A stretch of DNA of 64,000 nucleotides from Cohnella sp. AR92. Its GTDB lineage: Bacteria; Bacillota; Bacilli; Paenibacillales; Paenibacillaceae. The stretch lies in NCBI RefSeq assembly GCF_003990975.1, contig NZ_RZJR01000021.1, positions 1-64,000 on the forward strand, written 5' to 3'. Each line of letters opens with the position of its first letter. Within the stretch, counting starts at the first letter, position 1. This document shows positions 47,866 to 54,384 of the stretch, in pieces. Position numbers and translations under genes: made by a program. The notes under the pieces were generated by a model. That model was not told where the DNA came from. It was given only the letters and a program-made list of their open reading frames with translations, and made no database searches.

Positions 47866-48858
47866 TTACACCTTCGTTCCGCAGCCGGAGCAGAACTTCG
47901 CATTCTCGGCCAGAGGCTGCCCGCATTCCGCACAGAAGCTTTTCTTCGCGCCTCCCGATGGAGATGCGGGGGCGGGGCTGTGACCGGGGTTCGCCGTTCC
48001 CGCATTATTCATGGCTTGGGCGAACATCTGGCCCATGGCCATGCCTGCGCCGAGCCCCGCCCCCGTGCCGGCGGCTCCGGAATCCGGGTTGTTCGCCGCT
48101 TCGCGCAGCGCTTCCGCGGCTTGGAACTTCATGTACTGGTCGAGGTTGCCGGCGATGCTCATGGACGATCGGCGATCGATCATCTTCTCCACCTCTTCCG
48201 GGAGGGAGAGATTCTCGATCAGCAGGCCGGTCAGCGACAGTCCCATAGCGTTGAATTTCGGCTGAAGCAGCGTAGAAATATCGCGGCTCAGTTCCTCGTA
48301 GGAGGAGGCCAGGTCCGCTACGGGGATGTTAGACTCCCCGATTCGGTCGCTGACGCCGGTAACGATGATGGATTTCAGATAACCGGAGATCTGCTCCGGG
48401 GCGAAGCTTGCGCTTGTTCCGATAATCTCCCGAAGGAAGAGAGCAGGGTCGTTCACCCGGATCGAATAGCTGCCGAAGCCGCGCAGCCGAATCATCCCGA
48501 ATTCCGCGTCCCGCATAATGACGGGGTTCGTCGTCCCCCACTTCAGGTTCGGGAAGCTGGCGGTGCTGATGAAGAACACGTCCGCTTTAAAAGGCGAGTT
48601 GAAGCCGTGCTTCCATGATTTCAGGGCCGTCAGCAGCGGCATATTCTGAGTATTGAGCGTATACGTCCCCGGACCGAAAACATCCGCGAGCTGACCCTCG
48701 TTCATAAAGATCGCCGCTTGCGATTCCCGAACGACGAGCTTGGCGCCCATCTTGATGGCATTATCATAGGCAGGGAAGCGGTACACCATCGTTTCTTTGT
48801 CGCCCAGCCACTCGATGACTTCAATAAACTGGCCTTTCAAGAAAGAAAACAGTCCCAT
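47866..48858 (-). CDS. ydjI: SPFH/virion-core-like protein (YdjI family)
   Basis: A 330-residue protein with an SPFH-like core (MGLFSFLKGQFIEVIEWLGDKETMVYRFP; GQLADVFGPGTYTLNTQN; GSYSIRVNDPALFLREIIG), then an alanine/glycine-rich linker and a C-terminal zinc ribbon (FCAECGQPLAENAKFCSGCG). The B. subtilis homolog YdjI is part of a membrane stress-response complex. GGAGG precedes ATG 48858. It is the first gene of a two-gene minus-strand operon with ydjG. Confidence 0.82.
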   Translation of the reverse strand: MGLFSFLKGQFIEVIEWLGDKETMVYRFPAYDNAIKMGAKLVVRESQAAIFMNEGQLADVFGPGTYTLNTQNMPLLTALKSWKHGFNSPFKADVFFISTASFPNLKWGTTNPVIMRDAEFGMIRLRGFGSYSIRVNDPALFLREIIGTSASFAPEQISGYLKSIIVTGVSDRIGESNIPVADLASSYEELSRDISTLLQPKFNAMGLSLTGLLIENLSLPEEVEKMIDRRSSMSIAGNLDQYMKFQAAEALREAANNPDSGAAGTGAGLGAGMAMGQMFAQAMNNAGTANPGHSPAPASPSGGAKKSFCAECGQPLAENAKFCSGCGTKV

Positions 48859-48938
48859 TGCTAAACCTCCGTATGGTGATTTCCATTTTTCTAGATAAAT
48901 CTATTATACTTTACGGGTGAACGTTGCAGTAGGTTGTT

Positions 48939-48968
48939 TTGACGCGAGCCGGGTGCAGAGGATATAAT
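48939..48968 (+). promoter_or_regulatory. sigma-A promoter of uvrB
   Basis: TTGACG (48939-48944), 18-base spacer, TATAAT (48963-48968). Confidence 0.75.
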
Positions 48969-48974
48969 GGATAA

Positions 48975-48986
48975 GAACATACATTC
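48975..48986. promoter_or_regulatory. probable LexA (SOS) operator of uvrB
   Basis: GAACATACATTC begins 6 bases after the -10. It is near GAAC-N4-GTTC, and the same 12-base motif with one change occurs at the same position before uvrA. Confidence 0.6.
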
Positions 48987-49054
48987 TTGTATAAACGAAC
49001 CATATGGATAGATTTGGAGCATTATCGGGAAAAGAATAAGGAGGTGCTTGGCCA

Positions 49055-51067
49055 ATGTCCGAGATGTCATACGATTACGAATATGCACCGGCTAACTTCA
49101 AGGTGGAATCCGAGTATACGCCGCAAGGGGACCAGCCGGAAGCGATCGCGCAACTGGTCGCGGGCCTGAATGCCGGTGTTCGGCACCAAACCCTGCTGGG
49201 CGCAACCGGAACGGGGAAAACCTTCACCATCGCGCACATGATCGCGCAAGCGAACCGTCCCGCGCTCGTGATTGCCCACAACAAGACGCTGGCAGCTCAG
49301 CTTTGCAGCGAGTTCAAGGAGTTTTTCCCCAATCATGCGGTGGAGTACTTCGTCAGTTACTACGACTACTATCAGCCGGAGGCTTACATTCCTTCGACGG
49401 ATACGTATATCGAGAAGGATTCGAGCATTAACGACGAGATCGATAAGCTGCGCCACTCCGCGACCTCCTCTTTGTTCGAGCGCAGGGACGTCATTATCGT
49501 CGCCAGCGTATCGTGCATCTACGGCTTGGGTTCTCCGGAAGAGTACCGAGATCTCCGGTTGAGCCTGCGGGTCGGCATGGAAAAGTCCCGCAACGCGATC
49601 CTGCACAAGCTGGTGGACATTCAGTACCAGCGCAACGATTTGAACTTCGTCCGCGGGACGTTCCGGGTGCGCGGCGACGTGCTGGAGATTTTCCCGGTCT
49701 CGCGAAGCGACCGGGCGATCCGGGTCGAGCTGTTCGGGGACGAGATCGAGCGCATTACCGAGATCGACACTCTCACCGGCGAGATAGTAGCGGACCGCGA
49801 TCACATCGTCATCTTCCCGGCGTCTCACTTCGTGACCGCGGAGGAGAAGATGAAGGTAGCTCTCGTCAACATCGAGCGGGAGCTGGAGGAGCGGCTGGCC
49901 GATCTGCGCGAGAACGGCAAGCTGCTGGAAGCACAGCGGCTAGAGCAGCGCACGCGCTACGACCTCGAGATGATGGCGGAGATGGGCTTCTGCTCCGGCA
50001 TCGAGAACTACTCCGGTCCTCTCACGTTCCGCGAACGGGGAGCGACTCCATACACGCTCATGGACTTCTTCCCGGACGACTTCATTACGGTCATCGACGA
50101 ATCCCACGTGACGCTGCCGCAGATCCGCGCGATGTACAACGGAGACCAAGCGCGAAAAACCGTGCTTGTCGAGCATGGCTTCCGTCTGCCTTCGGCAAAG
50201 GATAACCGGCCGCTTAAGTTCGAGGAGTTCGAGAAGAAGGCCAAACAGCTTGTCTACGTCTCGGCAACCCCTGGTCCTTACGAGCTGGAGAATTGTCCGA
50301 CGATGGTGCAGCAGATCATCCGGCCTACCGGACTTGTCGATCCGATCATCGAGGTGCGTCCGACCAAGGGGCAAATCGACGACCTGCTCGGCGAGATCCG
50401 CGATCGGATCGCCAAGGACGAGCGCGTTCTCGTGACCACCTTGACGAAGAAGATGGCCGAGGACCTGACCGACTACCTGAAGGAAGTCGGAATCAAGGTC
50501 AATTACCTGCACTCGGACGTCAAGACGCTCGAGCGGATGGCGATCCTGCGCGACCTGCGTCTCGGCACGTTCGACGTTCTCGTCGGCATTAACCTGCTCC
50601 GCGAAGGCCTGGACTTGCCGGAAGTATCCCTTGTCGCCATTCTAGACGCCGACAAAGAAGGCTTTCTTCGTTCGGAGCGCTCGCTCATCCAGACGATCGG
50701 GCGGGCCGCCCGTAACTCTGAAGGACGCGTCATTATGTACGGCGACAAAATCACGGAGTCGATGGAGAAGGCTATCGGCGAGACGGAACGCCGTCGAGCC
50801 ATCCAGGTCGAATACAACGAGAAGCATGGCATCACGCCGCAGACCATCCGCAAGAAGGTTCGCGACGTCATCGAAGCGACCAAGGTCGCGGAGCAGAAGA
50901 GCTCCTACCTGTCCGGAGCGGAGAACGTCGACAAGATGACGAAGAAAGATCGTCTGTCGCTCATCCAACGCCTGGAGGCCGAGATGAAAGAAGCGGCGAA
51001 GAGCCTTCAGTTCGAACGCGCCGCCGAGCTCCGCGACGCCCTCCTGGAGCTGAAAGCCGGAATGTAA
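49055..51067 (+). CDS. uvrB: excinuclease ABC subunit B
   Basis: A 670-residue helicase-like DNA damage recognition protein. LLGATGTGKTFTIAHM is Walker A, the TYIEKDSSINDEIDKLRH beta-hairpin clamps DNA, FITVIDESHVTLPQ holds the acidic motif, and TIGRAARN is helicase motif VI. A C-terminal UVR domain (LEAEMKEAAKSLQFERAAELRD) binds UvrC. It loads on lesions handed over by UvrA. AAGGAGG precedes ATG 49055. Unlike the usual uvrBA pair, uvrA lies 3.3 kb downstream. Confidence 0.98.
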   Translation: MSEMSYDYEYAPANFKVESEYTPQGDQPEAIAQLVAGLNAGVRHQTLLGATGTGKTFTIAHMIAQANRPALVIAHNKTLAAQLCSEFKEFFPNHAVEYFVSYYDYYQPEAYIPSTDTYIEKDSSINDEIDKLRHSATSSLFERRDVIIVASVSCIYGLGSPEEYRDLRLSLRVGMEKSRNAILHKLVDIQYQRNDLNFVRGTFRVRGDVLEIFPVSRSDRAIRVELFGDEIERITEIDTLTGEIVADRDHIVIFPASHFVTAEEKMKVALVNIERELEERLADLRENGKLLEAQRLEQRTRYDLEMMAEMGFCSGIENYSGPLTFRERGATPYTLMDFFPDDFITVIDESHVTLPQIRAMYNGDQARKTVLVEHGFRLPSAKDNRPLKFEEFEKKAKQLVYVSATPGPYELENCPTMVQQIIRPTGLVDPIIEVRPTKGQIDDLLGEIRDRIAKDERVLVTTLTKKMAEDLTDYLKEVGIKVNYLHSDVKTLERMAILRDLRLGTFDVLVGINLLREGLDLPEVSLVAILDADKEGFLRSERSLIQTIGRAARNSEGRVIMYGDKITESMEKAIGETERRRAIQVEYNEKHGITPQTIRKKVRDVIEATKVAEQKSSYLSGAENVDKMTKKDRLSLIQRLEAEMKEAAKSLQFERAAELRDALLELKAGM

Positions 51068-51076
51068 CCAATAACC

Positions 51077-51112
51077 AAGGGCCGATCAGGGTTCTCCCCG
51101 ATCGGCCTTTTT
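51077..51112 (+). terminator. terminator of uvrB
   Basis: AAGGGCCGATC (51077-51087) pairs with GATCGGCCTTT (51100-51110), one G-U pair, and runs into TTTTT. Confidence 0.9.
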
Positions 51113-51132
51113 GCCGTTCTTTCTCGCCGACG

Positions 51133-51192
51133 CATCTCATGCCCCATCTCATGCCCCATCTCATGCCCCATCCCAAGCCTCATCACATTCAC
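51133..51192 (+). repeat. 12-bp tandem repeat
   Basis: CATCTCATGCCC is repeated exactly at 51133, 51145 and 51157, then in degraded form at 51169 and 51181. Confidence 0.9.
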
Positions 51193-51226
51193 ACTCCCAT
51201 TAATGTGTCATTCCATTCAACTAGCT

Positions 51227-51282
51227 CGCCTCTCCCCTTCGCTCAGTAGAAAACTAGTAGGTCGTCTCTCCTCTTCGCTCAA
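51227..51282 (-). repeat. dispersed intergenic repeat, copies 5 and 6
   Basis: CGCCTCTCCCCTTCGCTCAG at 51227-51246 and CGTCTCTCCTCTTCGCTCAA at 51263-51282, both in the same orientation, 36 bases apart. Copy 5 is flanked by CTAGCT before and TAGA after. Confidence 0.85.
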
Positions 51283-51390
51283 TAACAGTAGAAAAAATAA
51301 GGATTGCAGTTTCTATTCTTCTTTGAGAGATAGAACGAGCTACAAAATAGGGGGGGCGAGGGGCTCTATACAGGAATGGGGGGCAAGATA

Positions 51391-51532
51391 GGCATGAAGC
51401 GGATCGAGATGAGCGTGGACAGAATGGGCATGATGCGGATCGAGATGAGCATGAACAGAATGGGCATGAACAGATCGAGATAAGCGTAGACAGTATGGCA
51501 TGAAGAGGATCGAGATAAGCGTGAACAGAATA
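51391..51532 (+). repeat. 36-bp tandem repeat, four units
   Basis: Units begin with GGCATGA at 51391, 51427, 51463 and 51497; lengths are 36, 36, 34 and 36 bases, and a degraded fifth starts at 51533. Each contains GATCGAGAT. The two-base deletion in unit three breaks any reading frame. Confidence 0.9.
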
Positions 51533-51652
51533 GGCGTTAACCGGAGAGGGGAGCGTGGGCAAAATACGACAAGTCCCGGACTGGGGCTGCCGCTTTCCTG
51601 CTGCGTCCTGAATTTACAGCGTCCGCTCTCGGAGAATGACGGGAGAGGAGAG

Positions 51653-52519
51653 TTAGGCATGAACAGGCAGACGGCTGCTTAAGCAAGCCACGGCCATGTG
51701 CCGAAGGCATTGTCCATCTTTGCGCAAGGCGTTCCACCGGAAGGTGAATTCGGCTAAGTATTTGCCCAAGTTGCGCAGGGAGACGCCGTGATAGGTGTCT
51801 TGGATTCTCTTAAATCCCGCTTTGCAAATGGAAGCCAGGGTTTTGCAATGGCGCTTGGTCAAGTACTTGGACCTGTAAACGGTAGTCTTCTGGCTCGCGG
51901 GATCAGGAGAGACAAAACGGGACTTAAATCGATGACAGCCCATTGGCGTCATCGTTCTGTCCAGCATCTCGCTGCGTGAAACCTCCATTAGAGCAATTTG
52001 GACGGGCTGACCGGCGGAATCGCACGCAACGCCTGCCGCAACAGGCTGCTCATGATCTCCCAATTCGAGGGAACTGAGTTTTTCCCGCCCCCAAATCGCA
52101 AGGCCCGCCTCGATAGATCCCGACAGAGAGCCCGAACGCAGATCGCTCTCGGTGGAGAGCAGGCTCTGCCGAATTTTATCCAACATGGCATAGGCCGTTT
52201 TATAAGTGACGCGTATAAGTTGGGTTAATTGAACGGCGTTGATGCCGCTGGAGGGATCGCTGAGTCGATGCATCGCATAAAGCCACTTGGACAGAGGAGT
52301 GCGAGTCCCCTCTAGAAAAGTACCCGAGGTAACGGAGGTCTGATAATGGCAGCGAGTGCACTCGAATAGAGGCATCCTCCGAGTAGCGATCGTGTAAGCT
52401 TCCCGAAATCCGCATTGCGGACAAGCATATCCGGACGGCCAGCGACAATGAAAAAAGAAGCGAAGACAGGCTAGCTCGCCGCCCTGTTCAAGCAAAAACG
52501 CCTCATATGAATCCGACAC
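51653..52519 (-). CDS. IS1595-family transposase-like protein, probably catalytically inactive
   Basis: About 288 residues. The N-terminal zinc-ribbon domain (CRFFFHCRWPSGYACPQCGF, then FECTRCHYQTSVTSGTFLE) and SKWLYAMHRLS are typical of IS1595/ISXO2 transposases, and YHGVSLRNLGKYLAEFTFRWN matches the C-terminal end of the DDE domain. However, where active members have E-V-D-E-T-Y, this protein has SIEAGLAIWG, and the later Asp and Glu positions also look replaced. The open frame runs up to 52711, but GTG 52519 follows GAGGTGAGATT and gives the family N-terminus. A SOS-type box sits at its promoter. The frame is intact, without frameshifts, arguing against simple decay. Confidence 0.72.
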   Translation of the reverse strand: MSDSYEAFLLEQGGELACLRFFFHCRWPSGYACPQCGFREAYTIATRRMPLFECTRCHYQTSVTSGTFLEGTRTPLSKWLYAMHRLSDPSSGINAVQLTQLIRVTYKTAYAMLDKIRQSLLSTESDLRSGSLSGSIEAGLAIWGREKLSSLELGDHEQPVAAGVACDSAGQPVQIALMEVSRSEMLDRTMTPMGCHRFKSRFVSPDPASQKTTVYRSKYLTKRHCKTLASICKAGFKRIQDTYHGVSLRNLGKYLAEFTFRWNALRKDGQCLRHMAVACLSSRLPVHA

Positions 52520-52545
52520 AATCTCACCTCGCCTACCATAAACGG

Positions 52546-52557
52546 GAACAAGTGTTC
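52546..52557. promoter_or_regulatory. perfect SOS-type box at the IS1595-like gene promoter
   Basis: GAACAAGTGTTC matches GAAC-N4-GTTC, the Gram-positive LexA box core. On the minus strand it starts 7 bases after the -10 and 26 bases before GTG 52519. Confidence 0.65.
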
Positions 52558-52564
52558 TGTTTTT

Positions 52565-52592
52565 ATTATAGCAAAAATGTGGAAAAAAGCAA
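52565..52592 (-). promoter_or_regulatory. promoter of the IS1595-like gene
   Basis: On the minus strand TTGCTT (52592-52587), 16-base spacer, TATAAT (52570-52565). Confidence 0.55.
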
Positions 52593-52637
52593 TGGTTTTG
52601 GCGAAAGGATAATGGGGGAATTCGAAGAAATAGTCTA

Positions 52638-52657
52638 CTGAGCGAAGGGGAGAGGCG
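52638..52657 (+). repeat. dispersed intergenic repeat, copy 7
   Basis: CTGAGCGAAGGGGAGAGGCG, the exact reverse complement of copy 5, continuing into GGCTAGCG. It lies upstream of the IS1595-like gene, so copies 5 and 7 flank that gene as inverted repeats. Confidence 0.88.
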
Positions 52658-52664
52658 GGCTAGC

Positions 52665-52692
52665 GAACCGAAAAGAGGGAACCGAAAAGAGG
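52665..52692 (+). repeat. two-unit 14-bp direct repeat
   Basis: GAACCGAAAAGAGG at 52665-52678 and again at 52679-52692, exact copies next to dispersed repeat copy 7. Confidence 0.9.
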
Positions 52693-52830
52693 ATGGAAAA
52701 AAGGCGAGCAACTCCTAAAAAATTGTTGTAGCGGGGTTAGTGGTGGTTAATATGAGCGAGCAGTAGGTGAAATAGGGAGATAGATGGCGAGTAGAGTATT
52801 AGAGAGGGGGCGGCAGAAAATCGATAAACG

Positions 52831-52877
52831 AAAAAAGAAAATGAGCAGCAGGATGGCGGTTTCCTAGCTGCTCATTT
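52831..52877 (-). terminator. terminator of the GNAT-SDR pair
   Basis: AAATGAGCAGC (52839-52849) pairs with GCTGCTCATTT (52867-52877); on the minus strand the hairpin is followed by TTTTCTTTTTTCG-type sequence. Confidence 0.85.
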
Positions 52878-52884
52878 TTGCTTC

Positions 52885-53676
52885 TTATAATCCGCGGACG
52901 GCGCCGCCGTCGACGAGGAGAGCCTGTCCCGTAACGTAAGTGTTCGCGTAGGAGCCAAGGAACACGGCGGCTTTGGCGAATTCCTCGGGGGTGCCGACGC
53001 GGCCGAGCGGAATGGCGGCGTTGGCTGCCCGCTGCACTTCTTCAATCGAGACGTTCAGGCTCTCGGCGCGCTGGTAGTCGAGCTGGGTGATGCGGTCGGT
53101 GCCGATGCGGCCCGGAGCGACGGTGTTGATCAGGATACGGTCCGGCGCAAGCTCTAGCGAGAGCGACTTGGTTAAGGAATTGACGCCGGCCCGGAAAACG
53201 TTCGACAAGATCAGGTTAGGAATCGGCTCTTTGATCGACATGGAAGCGACATTCACGATGCGGCCGCCGTCGGCGGATTGGCGGAGAAAGGGCAGCGCTT
53301 CGCGGATGAGCCGAATGACGCTGAGAAGCGTCAGCTCATAGCCTTGCTGCCAGCCTTCGTCGTCAAACGATTCGAATCCTCCTTGAGGCGGGCCACCGGC
53401 GTTTGTCACGAGAACGTCGAGTCCGCCATGCCTTTCGGCAGCGGAACGGATGGCGCTACGGACGTCCTCCGCTTTCCTTACGTCGAGAAGTACCGTATGC
53501 GGCTCATGGCCTGTTGCGGAAGCGATCTCGTTTCGAGCGGCTTCCAGCTGCGCGGCGTCGCGGCTGGCGATGGTAACCTTGGCGCCTTCGCGCGCATATT
53601 CAAGGGCGATCGCTTTGCCCAGCCCTTTGCTGGAGGCCGCGACGAAGACGGATTTTCCTGCTAGTCCCATATCCAT
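52885..53676 (-). CDS. atypical short-chain dehydrogenase/reductase
   Basis: About 263 residues. The NAD(P) motif is ASSKGLGKAIA, followed by LLDVRKAED, NAGG and NVASMSIKEPIPN. Where ordinary SDRs have the catalytic Y-x3-K, this one has LSNVFRAGV, with Ser and Arg in those places, so catalysis must differ or be lost. The C-terminus ends VTGQALLVDGG as usual. AGAGAGG lies just before ATG 53685 and at better distance from ATG 53676; either may be used. It follows the GNAT gene closely and shares its terminator. Substrate unknown. Confidence 0.82.
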   Translation of the reverse strand: MDMGLAGKSVFVAASSKGLGKAIALEYAREGAKVTIASRDAAQLEAARNEIASATGHEPHTVLLDVRKAEDVRSAIRSAAERHGGLDVLVTNAGGPPQGGFESFDDEGWQQGYELTLLSVIRLIREALPFLRQSADGGRIVNVASMSIKEPIPNLILSNVFRAGVNSLTKSLSLELAPDRILINTVAPGRIGTDRITQLDYQRAESLNVSIEEVQRAANAAIPLGRVGTPEEFAKAAVFLGSYANTYVTGQALLVDGGAVRGL

Positions 53677-53692
53677 GTTGCTCATCCTCTCT

Positions 53693-54184
53693 CTACACTT
53701 TTTTACCCAAGATGGCCAGATCCCGAGCAATTCCGTCCAAGACGGCTACTTCCGGATAGTAGCCCCATTGTTCGAAGCCGAGCTTGCGAAGCAAACCGAT
53801 ACTAGGTTCATTATGCGCAAAAACAAAGCCGAGCAAAGTGTTCACCTGAAGGCGAGGGCATTCGGACAGGACATGCTTCAGGATCTGAGTGCCGACGCCT
53901 GTGCCTCTCGCGGATTCGGCGACATAGACGCTTAGTTCCGCGGTTCCGTTGTAGGCCGGCCTGCCGTAGAAGTCGCTAAGGCTGGCCCAGGCTAGAAGCT
54001 CTTGCCCCCGCTTGGCTGCCCAGATGGGCCGGCGGTCCGGGGCGTGTGCCTCGAACCAGGAGATGCGAGCCTCGACGGTGACGGGCTCGAGGTCGGCGGT
54101 GACTCGGCGGGAAGCGATGGTGCTGTTGTAGATGTCCACGATAGACGGCAAGTCGGACTTATCGGCGAACGAGAAAGTTAGCAT
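53693..54184 (-). CDS. GNAT N-acetyltransferase, phosphinothricin-acetyltransferase-like
   Basis: A 163-residue GNAT. FADKSDLPSIVDIYNSTI at the start and WFEAHAPDRRPIWAA are typical of the Pat/MnaT (YwnH) group; AELSVYVAESARGTGVGTQIL is the acetyl-CoA-binding motif A. Members acetylate phosphinothricin, methionine sulfone or other small amines; the natural substrate cannot be told. GGAGG precedes ATG 54184. It is the first gene of a two-gene minus-strand operon with the atypical SDR. Confidence 0.87.
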   Translation of the reverse strand: MLTFSFADKSDLPSIVDIYNSTIASRRVTADLEPVTVEARISWFEAHAPDRRPIWAAKRGQELLAWASLSDFYGRPAYNGTAELSVYVAESARGTGVGTQILKHVLSECPRLQVNTLLGFVFAHNEPSIGLLRKLGFEQWGYYPEVAVLDGIARDLAILGKKV

Positions 54185-54269
54185 GCGGAAGCCTCCGATA
54201 TATCAAATCTATATAAGAAATTGTAATGCACGATTAGGGAAGTCACAACCGAGACCGTAGACTTTCCAT

Positions 54270-54298
54270 TTGCAACCTAAACAGGGCTCCGCTATAAT
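54270..54298 (+). promoter_or_regulatory. sigma-A promoter of uvrA
   Basis: TTGCAA (54270-54275), 17-base spacer, TATAAT (54293-54298). Confidence 0.75.
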
Positions 54299-54304
54299 GG
54301 ATGG

Positions 54305-54316
54305 GAACACACATTC
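54305..54316. promoter_or_regulatory. probable LexA (SOS) operator of uvrA
   Basis: GAACACACATTC starts 6 bases after the -10, the same offset as GAACATACATTC before uvrB. Confidence 0.6.
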
Positions 54317-54384
54317 TTATGAACGGACAATCGCGGCCAGCGACCGTAGGTTTCGCTGCGACCGTATCGAAAGGGGCTTTACCG

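Larger units (their letters stand above)
51068..51652 (+). other. repeat-rich intergenic region downstream of uvrB
   Basis: No gene is supported. It contains the uvrB terminator (51077-51112), a 12-base minisatellite (51133-51192), dispersed repeat copies 5 and 6 (51227-51246, 51263-51282), and a 36-base minisatellite (51391-51532). Short open frames here are by-products of the repeats. Confidence 0.75.

Noticed and set aside
51500..51682. Short open frame starting MKRIEISVNRIG after uvrB
   Set aside because: It arises from the 36-base tandem repeat; the repeat has a frame-breaking 2-base deletion and there is no ribosome site or conserved product.
54301..54384. ATG 54301 as the uvrA start
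   Set aside because: It abuts the -10 element and precedes the expected transcription start; TTG 54385 has AAAGGGG and the family N-terminus.
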